The notes: generated from the sequence alone by a model not told the origin. A stretch of 23,536 nucleotides of DNA from Polysphondylium violaceum (GCA_000277445.1 AJWJ01000371.1:1-23536), one strand, 5' to 3'. Positions 1 to 11,622 are shown, counted from the first letter of the stretch. A program made the numbers and translations.

Positions 1-90
1 AAAAAAAACAAAAAAATTGTTTTTCTTTTTTTTTTCATATATCTAACCTCACGGAAAATATTTTGTATATAATAAATCTCCAAGTATTAT

Positions 91-2461
91 ATGAAAGATT
101 CTAAAAATATCAACACAGATAACAATGTTGATCAATCACAATCATCCAATCATAATGATTCATCACCATCCACCCATACTATACCTATATTAAACTTGTC
201 TCCTATCGCCACTACTCCATCTACTTCCACAACAACAACAACAACGAGTAATAACAAGAAAATAACACCACCTTTTAATATAAATAATCAACACAAGAAT
301 TGTATTATTCCAAATTCATACAAAGATGAAAAACTCAAAAACAATCCACTTGTTCATAAAAAAGAATACACAGCACAACAGCTCGATGAATTGTTAGAAT
401 TTTATATAGGTGGATTGAAATTAATTGGAGACTTTGAAAAAGAATTAAATCATCCAGAATGGAAATTTCTTTCTAGAGATTCAGGTATTAGTGTTTGGAT
501 GAAACCAGAAGAAAATTCATCGAGTAATAATCTATTATCTAGAAATGAAATGGTTGGTTGTCTACCTGTTCAAGCTACCAACTATGTTGCTACATGGACC
601 AATAGATATAAATGGGATCGTTATTTAGAATCTTCAGAGATTTTATATTATTTCACTACAAATGATTTGGAAAAGTCTCAACAATTAAATGTAAAATATT
701 CGGATTTCGATATTTTATTAATTAGAATGACTACAAATAATACCCAATTTGTGAAATCAAGAGATTGTATGTTATTTCAGTATGTATCATATTTTATAAG
801 AATATTATTAATAATAATAATATTAATAAAAATAATAAAGAATAACAGGTAAACATCCAACAAGAAAGGATTCATATATTTGTGTATTAAAGGATTTTCA
901 ATTTAGTGCATACCCAGCTGGTGGAGATGGATATATTAGAGCCTATTGTAGTATGTTGGGTTGGTTGTTTGAACCTATTCAAACATCTAATGGTATACCA
1001 TCTTGTTTTCATACTCATATTTGTAATTATGAATTTGGTCAAGATAATGGTGGTACATTAACTGAATTGTTATTAATACCAATGATTAGAAAAGTAATTA
1101 TATTTATATTAATATTTTTATATATGTTTTGTAATATTAGTACTAATAATAATAATAATTATTTTAGATATCAATTTTAAATTTATTATATAAAATTAAA
1201 TTTATTAGAGATGTATTGGAGAATATAGATTCACAAATGCCAATAGAATCAACAAATACATTACCACCAGTATCAGCACCACCATCTGATTTATTTTTAA
1301 TTGGGAATGATATTGATTCAAGATTAGATTGGATTGAATATTTTAAAAATTTAGATTCAAAAGCTGAATGGAATTCTTTTCCTTCAAAACAAAGTAATAT
1401 TTGTATATTTTATGATAGATCTTCCAATAATCCATTATTAATTAAAACTGTATGTATATGTTTTAATATTTAAAGTAAATTAATGGATGGGTGGTATTAA
1501 TATTGTCAATCTTTTTTTAGAAATATCAATTAAAATATAATTCAAAAGATATATCTTGTTTTATATTTGAGGAGGGATTTAGATGGGACCCATTTATTTA
1601 TAAAGTGTTTCGAAGTGATGATTATATAATGTTAAAAGGTGGTGGACCAATTATATCTAGTCAACAGAGATATGAAATACCATTCTTTTCTATAAAGAGT
1701 AAAATGTATTATGGTGCAACTCCTTCCATTTACTTTGTAGTCGAACATAGGGAAAATGGTGATATTATTATGTTTACATTTGAACAATCATTGTTTCAAA
1801 AGAATGAATCAATGTTTACCTCTTATTTCTATGTCAATCCATCCAATTGGGCACCATTTACAAATCCATCTTTGCCAGAGAGCTCATTAGCGCCCATTAG
1901 ACAAAAATCATTTATAGATTTATCAATGATACTCAGATCAATCACTCAATCGAGTAAAAAACGAGTACAAGAAATGGAACAAACATCAATCAAAGTCATT
2001 GATTTATTTTCAGATATCATTGATCATATTAATCATTCTGTTTTTAAAGAAGAGTCATTATTGGATAAGATAAAAATATTATCAATTCATGAAAACTCTT
2101 TGCCGCCATTGGATGATTATCCAATTTATTCAAATTTACCGCCTTCAACTAGATTATCTCCAAATATACAACCACATACAAAGTTAACAAAAACTGAAAA
2201 AGATGAAAGTGTTTCATCAAAAAGTAATGTTAATGTATCATCACCAATATTAATAGATAAAACAACAACGCCAAATACAAAGATGGAATCAATAAGAAGT
2301 CCATTAGCCTCAATTTCACAGATTACAGATCAAAGTTTAAATTCTTCTGTTGTTTTACCTCCAATTTTAGATGAAATGGATCAATCACCAGATGATGTCA
2401 TATCTATAAATAAGAAATCTTTAATTTTAAATAATATTAATAATAACAATAGTAATATAGC

Positions 2462-2493
<32 letters not shown>

Positions 2494-2861
2494 AATATAA
2501 TACATTATTATATGATAATAGCAATAATAATAGTAATAATAATTCACCTAGATATAGTAAACTTCATTATCTACTTCCATCATTTATTCCAGAATATACA
2601 GATAAATGGTATAGAAACCAAACCGAACAACCAACCATGGAGAGTGGAGCAAATATATTTTATTTACCCCATGAAATGGTTATATCAATACTTTCACATT
2701 TAGATTACCAATCACTATGTAAAGCTTCAAGAACTTGTAAATATATGAAAGAAATAGCTGAAAGTGATTTGTTATGGTATCGTTTATATTTAAATTTTTT
2801 TGGAGAGATTAAATTCAACCAAAATTTAAATAATACTTTTTTAGATTTATCTTTATCATCA

Positions 2862-2916
<55 letters not shown>

Positions 2917-4322
2917 GTTTAAATACCAATAATAATAGTAATAATAATACACCTATTAATAGTCCTATTATTAGTGGTATTTCATTAAATAATAATAATA
3001 GTAGCAATAGTCAACAACAATATGATAGTCAATTAAAATATATTTGGGATTCATATGTTAAAACAGATTTTAAATTTCAAACAGATGAAATATCATTTAA
3101 TAATCCATCACTTACTTATTTTCTATCAAAAGAAACTCGTTATGAAACCATTACTCAACAATGGAAAAAAAACTTTTTCCTAAAGATTAGAATGGAGGTG
3201 CTATGGAAAATAAGTAAATTTTATGGTCCACCAAAAAATAGAGGTCCAACTTTAACAAACTCTAGTCCAAATAATAATGGTATGGGTCATCAAAACAAAA
3301 CTCCAAACAATAATGGAAATATCAAAAACAATCAAATTTCTTTAATGACAATTGGTTCTTATCGTATTTCACCATCATTGTTTGCTTTAATACCTGGCGA
3401 AGATGAAGGACGTATTACTTCAATGTTTTGGAATTATGAAAGATGTTTTTTAGGTGATAGTAGAGGCGATTGTTTTATGATTGATTTTAGTAATTTATCA
3501 AAAGCTAAACCAATCAAATTTCCATTATCCCCATCCACATCATCTTTTTCTTCATTATTAACTTGGAATTATAATCAATTTATTTGTTCAGGATTATCAA
3601 ATCGTGTACTTGTAAAATATCAAGAAAATAGATCATCATCAGATTGCTCTTTATTAAAAACTGAAGTACCAATTTTTAATTCAAAAATCCCAAAACATTG
3701 GTATGCGTCCGGTATGTCTAGCAATTATCATGGTAATCGTGTTGCCATTCATTATAATTCAAACTCTGATGAATCTGAATATGAAGATTTTGATACAGTT
3801 CTTGACCTTTTTGATGTAAACACTGGAAATTTATTGTTATCGATAGAGAATGAAAATGAAAGAATTACTTCATCTCACTCTCATAGGGATCGTATCATTA
3901 TTGGTGGCGCTAGAGGTTCAATCAGACTTGTAGATTGTAATACTGGTCAGAATGTCATATCATTTCTTGGCCATCAAGATGAAATCTATTCTGCCAAAGT
4001 TTTACCAATGGAAGACATTGTTATCTCTGCCAGTAAAGATGGTACATTAAAATTCTTTGATGAAAGAGCAGGTCCATTTTATATAAAAAGAATTGCAGAG
4101 GATCCTGAATTCACTGTTAAATCATTTGACGTTGAACCAAAAAAGATTCTATGCGGCGGTGGCTCTAGAATATCTTATTGGGATCCAAGAAATTTATCAA
4201 CAAGTATTGGTGAAATTTGGGGTCAAAATGGTTTAGATGTGATTGATGTCCAGTTATCTCAATTCAATGTTGGTGCTCTTTATTCAAATGGTATTTCAAA
4301 TATTTGGAAATTTAATGCTTAA
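91..4322 (+). CDS. START / F-box / WD40-repeat protein (4 exons, ~1341 aa)
   Basis: Exons by hand splicing are 91-779, 841-1093, 1168-1449 and 1521-4322; all junctions are GT..AG and the sum is 1342 codons including the stop. After a low-complexity N-terminus, residues about 93-330 read as a START lipid-binding domain (EFYIGGLKLIGDFEKELN, then EWKFL..SGISVWMKP, then YKWDRYLESSEIL). Residues about 345-530 look like a second, diverged START-like unit (EWNSFPSKQSNICIFYDR, later FRWDPFIYKVFRSDDYIML). Residues about 786-835 are an F-box (LPHEMVISILSHLDYQSLCK, CKYMKEIAESDLLWYRLY). Residues about 1030-1341 hold WD40 repeats (FLGHQDEIYSAKVLP, ISASKDGTLKFFD). Between them lie Ser/Thr/Asn-rich linkers, with an Asn run at about residue 856. 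F-box/WD40 proteins are normally substrate receptors of SCF ubiquitin ligases; lipid-coupled substrate recognition is my inference. Certainty is high for the START, F-box and WD40 regions and moderate for the second START-like unit. Confidence 0.9.
2472..2492 (+). repeat. ACA run coding poly-threonine
   Basis: A short tandem (ACA)n run within the linker between the START-like region and the F-box. It encodes a Thr tract and is followed by AAT-rich Asn codons. Confidence 0.75.
2862..2915 (+). repeat. AAT trinucleotide run coding poly-asparagine
   Basis: About 18 tandem AAT codons inside the last exon of the START/F-box/WD40 gene, just after the F-box. Smaller Asn-rich runs follow up to about 3003. 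The antisense strand reads as poly-leucine, which gives a spurious open frame. Such tracts are common in dictyostelid proteins and vary in length between strains. Confidence 0.9.
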
Positions 4323-4421
4323 ATAATTATTATTATTCTTATTATTATTAAGAAGAAAAAGATAAATAAAAAAAGAAAGATATTGAAACAATTTTATGCG
4401 TATAAATTTATATATATCTAT
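4323..4421. terminator. Convergent 3' ends, shared A+T-rich spacer
   Basis: A 99-base spacer separates the stop codons of two genes pointing at each other. It contains AATAAA near 4362 on the plus strand, a plausible polyadenylation signal for the upstream gene, and A+T-rich sequence that can serve the minus-strand gene. The two transcripts probably overlap at their 3' ends. Confidence 0.5.
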
Positions 4422-5641
4422 TTAATTTATTGATTCAACAGATATTTTTGATTTTGGTCTAGCATCTACAATCAAGAAAAGAATACATGCAGGTACAACT
4501 AAACTATTAAGAATGATAACATGTTTGTATAAAACAACATAATGACCATAAAAGAAAGCAATGGCAGAGGCAATAGATTGAACAAATTTGAACACAGCGA
4601 CGGCGGCCTCACCCTTTTTAGGATATAATGCACCCAAAAGAGAGTAGAGAAGTGTATTGAAGCCAGCATCAGCAAATCCTAATAAACCAGCACAAATAAA
4701 GTAATAGCCAATTTGGTTATGTTCAATTCTAGTGCTTATAAAATATGCAAATATACTACCACCAATACAACACACTGTTGAAAATATAATCAATGGTTTA
4801 CGACCAATGACATCAGATGCTTTACCTATACCTACGGAACCCAATGCATCACATACTCCAAACACTGCCATAATGTAACCCAAATACATTTTGCCAGTGA
4901 GTGGTGGAAATACACCGAAAAAGAATGATTGACTGATACCACTGTAAAAGAGTGCTGGTATAAGTAATTGAATTGGTCTCTCTTTTAATATATTGACAGT
5001 GGCCATAAGACGTTGTTTCATTGGAATGTCATCTTGTTTTTCAAGTACCAATGGTACTCCATTTTCATCAACCTTTATTGGATTACCCAACAATAAGAAT
5101 CCAAAGATTGATGATGCACAAACTGCTGATAAAATAATAAACAATATAGATAAATTTAATCCATGATTTAATAATACTCCTGTACCTAAATTACCAATGA
5201 TTTGATTTACTTGAAATAATGCAAAGAACTAATATTTTAAACAATGTTAAATATGAGTATTTTGAGTGAGTCTAAAATATTCATTGTGATCTATATTTAC
5301 AATTCCAGTATGTAAACCTAAAGTTTTTTCAGTTGAACATCTAATAACAAATGAACCTTGTGCAGTCCATAAAATAGCACCACCAATACCAAGAATACCA
5401 GATGCAATACATAGGGTTTCTGGTGTGACTTTAATATTTGCAGCAATGTATAAAACATATGCCAATGTACCAATGATTAGTGAAATCTTTTCACCAGCTT
5501 TTAAAACTACCATTGGTGAAAAGAAATTTGAGAATGATAAAAATCCATAAAGAATTGATAATGAAAGAAATCCTAAATCTGCATTTAACGTTGTTTCTAA
5601 ATTCTATATTGTGTATTAATATCATATGATAAGTAAAGTGT

Positions 5642-5705
<64 letters not shown>

Positions 5706-5883
5706 TCATAAAACCTACTTGAGTTGGTGAAAAAGCAGTGAATAATACACAAAATGATATACCTAGTACTAAAACATTGTATATACTCTTATTTCTAAGA
5801 GACAGTACTTGTGGTTTTATTAATGGTACTTTTTCATTATCATACTGTTGTATAGGTGATCCCTCATTTATCTCACTAATCAT
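4422..5883 (-). CDS. UNC-93-like MFS membrane protein (3 exons, 424 aa)
   Basis: Exons on the minus strand are 5883-5719, 5603-5301 and 5228-4422, which sum to 425 codons with the stop; every intron has GT..AG ends. The cytoplasmic N-terminus is short. It is followed by repeated hydrophobic helices consistent with a 10-12-helix MFS fold. The family signature is clear around LGIGGAILWTAQGSFVIRCS in exon 2, and in the second half GKASDVIGRKPLI resembles the MFS loop motif between helices. About 420-450 aa is usual for UNC-93-like proteins. In animals this family regulates potassium channels or, in a vertebrate branch, traffics nucleic-acid-sensing receptors; the role in amoebae is not established. 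The neighbour on the right is divergent, across about 1.1 kb. The family is secure; transport activity is uncertain. Confidence 0.9.
5604..5718 (-). repeat. TAA/ATT microsatellite filling an intron
   Basis: The first intron of the UNC-93-like gene is 115 bases, against 53-86 for the other introns here. About 60 bases of it (5644-5704) are a nearly pure trinucleotide run of roughly 20 units. The intron begins GTAGGT and ends in AG when read on the minus strand. Reading through it gives a meaningless poly-leucine extension. Confidence 0.85.
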
Positions 5884-6307
5884 TTTGTTTTATAAAATTA
5901 TTTTGATGATAATGATCAAATACTATTACTATTACTACAATTACTATTTATATATACCTGAGGAAAAGAAAAAAAGAAAACAAAAAAAAAAAAAAAAAAG
6001 AATTAAAAGTGAGGGGTGTTATTATTACAAATTGGATAATCTCATCCAAAAGATCACACACACACACATAACATACACCACAAATCAAATCGCATCTTTT
6101 TTTAAAAATAAAATTAAAAAATGAAATAAAAAATAAAAAAAAATAAAAAGAGTTCCCAACGATACCATCTTCATTCTTAATTTTTATTTTGCTTGTTCCA
6201 AAAAGGGAAACATATCAAACACACAGTCTGTACATCATATATATCACTTTTGCACAACACATATGACATAAAGGAATAAAGAAAAAATTTGAGGAGTAAA
6301 AAGTACA

Positions 6308-6890
6308 ATATTTAACCCTTAAACTCACTATTATATGGTGTTGATCATATTAAAATTGAAAAACAGTATGGACATCGTTTGATGAAAACGATTTCTTTTA
6401 ATTTGAATCAATCTAGATGGAGAGATATCTTTTTTACAAAAGAAAAGTTATCACATTTACACCCATGGATGATAAAAATGCATTTTACTTACTTTTAAGC
6501 AACAAACTCTATATTTGCGGATACCAAAGCTAAATGTGATAAAGGCTCAGTATATGATGATATTTTTATTAAAACAAAAGGTATTGAATGTAGCAATCAA
6601 TTATTTATCTCTCTATTAAAGAGGTACGAAAAATTTTGTTTTGTGTCCTATGGTGAAACGATTTTTTTTTTTCTTTCACCACAGAGACACAAACAAAATT
6701 TTTTAAAAGATATTTTCAAAAAATCTCAAAGAAAAAAAAAAAAATCGTTTTCAGGTCATGACATTGACGATGATCATGTGGATATTTTAAATAGATTATA
6801 TTTTTTATATTTTTTTATTTTTTTTAATCCAAAAGACATTCGAAGGGTTCTCTCTGTACCCACCGATAAAATAGGTTTTTATTTTTTATA
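6308..6890 (+). pseudogene. Decayed coding-like stretch, family unknown
   Basis: Between two promoters the base composition becomes coding-like, with many codons of varied meaning and little homopolymer. In the plus strand one reads segments such as YGVDHIKIEKQYGHRLMK, SRWRDIFFTKEKLSHLHPW, CSNQLFISLLKRYEKF and, further on, DDDHVDILNRLY. The pieces are broken by stops and A/T runs and have no plausible start or introns, so this is best read as a gene remnant. The style (SLLKRY, HVDILNRLY) recalls the large ankyrin-like or FNIP-like families that expand in dictyostelids, but that is a guess from short motifs. It could also be an unrecognised non-coding locus. Confidence 0.4.
6629..6702. repeat. 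Imperfect ~30-bp inverted repeat (hairpin)
   Basis: The left arm at about 6629-6658 and the right arm at about 6673-6702 are reverse complements over about 30 bases. They differ by a one-base bulge on each side and one or two mismatches, and the loop is T-rich, about 14 bases. The core AAAAATTTTGTTT pairs perfectly with its partner, and TGGTGAAA pairs with TTTCACCA. An overlapping second inverted repeat joins TGAAACGATTTTT (from 6654) with AAAAATCGTTTTCA (ending about 6753). Confidence 0.7.
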
Positions 6891-6996
6891 ATTTTATTTT
6901 TTCATTTTCTTTACAACAACCATAGTATTATTATTTTTACTCTTTCGAATTTAAGGTATTGTTGTGCACAACCATACAATTTTTTCGTTTAGTAAA

Positions 6997-9900
6997 ATGA
7001 AAACGTATAGCTTGTTATTTTTTATATTTTTATTTTTATTTTTATTTTTAAGAACAACAGAATGCGCGAGTAGGTGTTTTTTTTTTTATTTTTTTGATTA
7101 ACCCCACATCCACCCAATATTAACCTTTGATCAAATATGAAATAATTAATTATAGAACCAAGAGTTCCTTATGCTAAAAAAATATCAGAGACCTATTCTG
7201 AAAATGGAGCGTGTACGCTGACAGTGGCTTTATCAGTTGAAAACAATATTGATCCTAATATTGTTTATGGATTCAATGGTGTTCAGATAGCTCAACCTTA
7301 TCAAACGAAAGTTCAAAATTATGATGTCTATTCTCAGGTATCCTTTCAACTTCAAAAGGGTACAGGATTAATAGAGTTGATGATACAGACTACCATTGAT
7401 AGCACTATATACACTTATGAAATAGGTGACTATGAGTGTATTGACGCCCCATCCAATTACCAAGTGATAAGATTCAACTCTACAGGAGAGATAACCGCTA
7501 GACAGTCTTCGAGTACTATTATCAAGATTGATGGTTATCAAAGAAAGAGTCTATTGTCTGCCTCTTTGATTCAAGGTGACTCAAGTTTTGGGCTTACCTT
7601 TCTTCAAATCACTGATATCGATTTATCACTATTTTCACTAGATTTCCGTTTATTGGTAGATGGAGTTACCACAAACTTTGAAAACCCAATCGTCAGAATC
7701 ACACAAGATGAACCACTTTGGACCATTGATCTCCCGTTTTATTCCAGAATCAAACGTAAGATGGGAATTGAAAAAGATAATATCTATGTTTAGCTACTAA
7801 CAAACAAACCTTATTCATTGTTATTATAATTAGCATGGGCAACACATACTATTGAGGTTGCTGCACCTTCAACACCAGTTGCTATTTCCATTGTGAATTT
7901 GAATTATGAGACTATAATGGGGATCTCTGGAAACATGAGAGATCAAATTTTATATAGCAATTTACCAAACAATTATGTATATGCTCTTTTCACTCCAGTC
8001 ATTGGAAACGACCAAAATACAAAGGTGTGGGTTAAAGTATCACCCCAGTTTTATTCTCAACCAGCTTCAGCTGATGCAAGTATTCTGGCCTTCAATGGCG
8101 TTATCCCCTCTCAATTGTTTACTGTTCCCTTTTCCAAGACTGTACCAAACAGTGTTTTAAATCTAGCCTACAATCTTCCAACTTCAACCTACTCAACAAT
8201 GATTAATTTGGAATTAGATGCTCAATCCATTGTGTTGCCATACAAATCAAGTTTTCGTGATGGAGGCTATACTTTTTCCTTCAGCACAAAAGACTCTCTA
8301 TATCCTTTTGGGATTGTTTCCGGTACCTATACAGACTACAAATACGCCGTCTCTTATCTTTACAGCCAAACCAGTCCATCATTGGTCTGGGGTGTTTTAT
8401 ATGGTTATGATAATATAAATAATATTCCTATCAACCTCAGTGCCACTCTAGCAGATACCAACGGTCCATTGATCCAAAACATTACTCTTATTCATTTGGA
8501 GGGTCCCATGTATATAGTCAGATTCGAAATCACTGATGATCTCTCTGGTTTCTCTTGTCTAGATCTTCAAGGGGGTTCCTTTCTCATGAATGCATCTCAT
8601 ATCATCTCTGGATCCACATTGAATGGAGTTTACGAAATGTTGATTCAGTCTACCAACTCTATTTCTACCCTCAATCTCATGGATAATGTTGGTAATTCAA
8701 TAATTTTTACTGATTTCTTGCCAAATACAGGTCAATTTTTCAAAGCTCTTGATGGTATGTCGTATATAGGGCTTTGGTTTACTTTATGTTTTAACATTTA
8801 TACTTTTTTAATTTAGGTACCTCAGAGATTGACGCTATTACAATACTTAGATTTGAACACTATGATTTAGATGTATCTACTCAAGGTCAAAATAATACAC
8901 TCTATTTCAACTTTACAGGGGCAGGTCCTACTGTAAAGGTAATGTTCCTTTACACTCTTACTGCGTTTGAATACTCAGACTTAAGTGATTTGGAAAACTT
9001 TTACGAATATGATACAGTTTTGGAGTTGTACAAGATTGATTTATATCTCCCTCAAGGCCTCTATAGTGCAAACATATCTTATATGGTGGGAAGAGCACCT
9101 TTTGTTTATAATTCAGATACTTTAATTAATATATTTGGTAGTTCTGCCTCATTATCTGTTAAAAATAATGGTAAGTGGTATATTAAATTATTTATAATAA
9201 TTGTTATTAAATTAACACTAATACAAACTGTACATAGATGCCTATCAATTACCTCCTTTACTTGATTCAATGGAAAAAAGTATCAATAATATCATTAATT
9301 CCGTTGATGATACTATTCAAGTTGGATGGAAATTAAAATTCTATTCAAAGAGAGACATTAAATCTGCAGTATTCCATGTGACCAGTGACTATGACCCCGA
9401 GCCTCGTATTTTCAATTTTGGACCACTCACTTCCAATAACTTTTTCTATGAATTTGATGTGACTTTTCCTGTAACAGGAAGAGAAAGATCTCAAATATTT
9501 TCAATTTCCTCTGGTACCATAATCGATTCTCAAGGTTACCATTCAACAGTCCAAGAATCCAGACATGCAGATGCGTTTATGAACTTTAATGGAGACGCTA
9601 CCATTCCTGTTACTTGTCCAACACCAACAAATATAGATACCGTCTCACCTTTTATTAGTTCATGGACCACCGACATTCCAACAGGATACAGTACACTATC
9701 CAAAGACAGAAACTTTACCGTCAGGTTTACAACACAAGATTCCGATAGTCCTCTCTCTTTCAGACACGTACCAATCGTTTATATGTCTACAGTTATAGGT
9801 AAAGGAGCTATCATAAACAAGCAAAGTTTGTTACATCAATGTAAAACAGAGTTGCTCAACAAGATTAGTGCTAGTGAAGGATCTTATTTGGCCACCTGTG

Positions 9901-11462
9901 AACCAGAGTTTGGTTTTGGTTTCCCAGAAATGAGTGTGCTGTCTGTGTATGGCATTGTAGATGAGTATTTAAATATCGGTGGATCTACCGCCAGTGACAT
10001 TGGTGGTAGTGGCAACACATTTTTGGTCGATACAACCAGGGATTCCTTTGATCCAATCCTCCAATCTCATGGTAAGTTTACAACCGACTTGGGACCATTG
10101 GTTATTTATGGAATTAAATTTGGTATTCAAGAATCACCTGGTGTTGTAGAGATTTTAAATACCCTATCCAACCAATTTGAACCTTTATCAACCTCTTTTA
10201 ATTATTATTCAAGTTTAGTTTTCTCTTTTAACTATCAATCCAATGATCCTTTTACGATGAGATTAAAAGTTGAAAAAGATACATTTGTTTACTATTCAAA
10301 TGAATTATTGATCGTTCCAGAAAAAGATCCAATTAGTAGTAGTAGTGTTAGTAGTAGCGGCCAATCTCTTTCTAGTGAATCAAGTTCATCTATTCCATCT
10401 AGTAGTAGCAACACCCATTCTTCATCACAATCTTCATTTGAATCATCTCAAGGATCCAAAGAAGTTCCTAAATGTCCAGGTACACCTCAATGTGGTGGTG
10501 AAGGTAAAGGTCAATGTTTATCAACAGGCGGTTGTAAATGTACTTATCCATATTATGGTGAAAGTTGTACATCTGTTATCATTGATATTCCAACACCAAC
10601 ACCAAACCCCAATCAACCAAATACAACTATTGTTATCCCAATACCTGGTCAAGATAAAGGCGTTACCCTATCTAGTTTAATATCAGTGGTTGCATTGAGG
10701 GAATTGGATCAAAGCCATAAAGAGATTCAAAACTACAACTTTAGACAATGGATCTATACACCATTGACAGACTCTCAATTACTTTATCAAACATCAATCA
10801 TCAATAACAATATTACAACTGCAATCAATGTCACAATTCAATTCTTTAATACTACTGAAGAGATTCATTTTGCCGGTCAAAATCTAACCATGAATCCATC
10901 AACGATTAAATATAAAATCTCAACATCAAGTTATTCATTCACAAACTCGCAAAACTATTTACAATTGATCATGTCGGCCACATTCACAGCAACACAAAAT
11001 GATGGATGTACATTTGAAGAGTTTGCATCGACCATTGACCAAAGTGAATACCTTAAACTCCAAATCGACACACATTCACTCTATGGTAGATTCATAAAGA
11101 GAGGACTACTAGACAATAGAATCAGAAGCATATCAAATGTATTGTTAAACTCTGAATTTGGCAACACTGCCAATGATTTGAAAGCCACACAATCCTTTAT
11201 CGGCATCAATATACCCTATTATAGAAACACTGCTGTCATTGATCCCGATTTCTCTGTACTTTTAGATAGCAATGCTGCAAGTGAAAAGGAGGGCTCTAAA
11301 TGCCCTTCATCAAGCTCAGGTCTCAGTGCAGCCAAACTTGCAGGTATTATAGTGGGTGCTGTCGCATTTGCAGCCATTATCATCATCTCCACCGTCTATT
11401 ACTTTTATAAAAGAAAGCAATCCAAACAACTTGTTTCAAAATTAAAGAACATAAATAAATAA
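6997..11462 (+). CDS. ComC-like EGF-domain cell-surface protein, type I membrane (5 exons, ~1390 aa)
   Basis: Exons are 6997-7069, 7156-7755, 7834-8754, 8817-9170 and 9238-11462, in frame throughout (1391 codons with the stop). Exon 1 encodes a signal peptide: MKTYS, then a Leu/Phe core, ending near RTTECA. Residues about 30-1040 are a large beta-rich ectodomain without a motif I can name. A Ser-rich stalk follows (about 1015-1055), then an EGF-like module at about 1060-1095 with spacing CPGTPQCGGEGKGQCLSTGG..C.C....YGESC. Residues about 1110-1330 resemble the membrane-proximal region of ComC-type proteins. A single membrane helix (LAGIIVGAVAFAAIIIIST) and a short basic tail, YKRKQSKQ onward, end it. 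A cell-contact, adhesion or signalling role is inferred from the layout. The exons use more C-ending codons (CTC, ACC, GCC) than neighbouring genes. Confidence 0.88.
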
Positions 11463-11480
11463 AATATGATCATCATATTT
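11462..11480 (+). terminator. Short perfect hairpin directly after the stop codon
   Basis: AAATATGA and TCATATTT form an 8-bp perfect stem with a 3-base loop, starting at the last base of the stop codon of the surface-protein gene. AATAAA signals overlap the end of the reading frame (AATAAATAAAA at 11454-11464). A function in 3'-end formation is possible but unproven; short A+T palindromes are frequent in this genome by chance. Confidence 0.35.
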
Positions 11481-11622
11481 GCAATGCGAGTAAATCTTAA
11501 TAACTCTGCTGTCGTAGCAAAAGAGAGGCTGTGTGATAATTACAATTTTTTTTATTTTTTTTTTATTTTTTTTATTTTTTTTTTAATATTCAAAGATAGA
11601 TATAATATTTGTATAATTGGAA
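11463..11622 (+). promoter_or_regulatory. Short spacer with T tracts upstream of the WDR20-like gene
   Basis: A spacer of 160 bases lies between two genes on the same strand. Its second half (about 11547-11584) is a run of T blocks broken by single A residues. This is the usual look of the core promoter just upstream of dictyostelid start codons. No defined operator can be named. Confidence 0.45.

Larger units (their letters stand above)
5884..6996. promoter_or_regulatory. Divergent intergenic region, UNC-93-like gene / surface-protein gene
   Basis: About 1.1 kb separates the start codons of two divergently transcribed genes, so promoters for both should lie here. The first 350 bases after 5884 are A- and T-run sequence with a CA-rich patch near 6057-6080. 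The middle holds a coding-like stretch without a usable gene and an inverted repeat, both listed separately. The last 100 bases before 6997 are T-rich, typical of sequence upstream of dictyostelid genes. I see no TATA box that stands out from the background. Confidence 0.55.

Noticed and set aside
2705-3007. Minus-strand open frame rich in leucine
   Set aside because: It is the antisense of the AAT run and F-box region of the START/F-box/WD40 gene; poly-leucine arises from TTA/ATT repeats.
5738-6124. Plus-strand open frame across the UNC-93-like gene start
   Set aside because: Its first half is antisense to exon 1 and its second half is Tyr/Lys low-complexity spacer.
10345-10680. Alternative plus-strand frame over the Ser-rich stalk and EGF region
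   Set aside because: It is a frame-shifted reading of AGT/TCA repeats; the main frame carries the EGF cysteines and the membrane helix.
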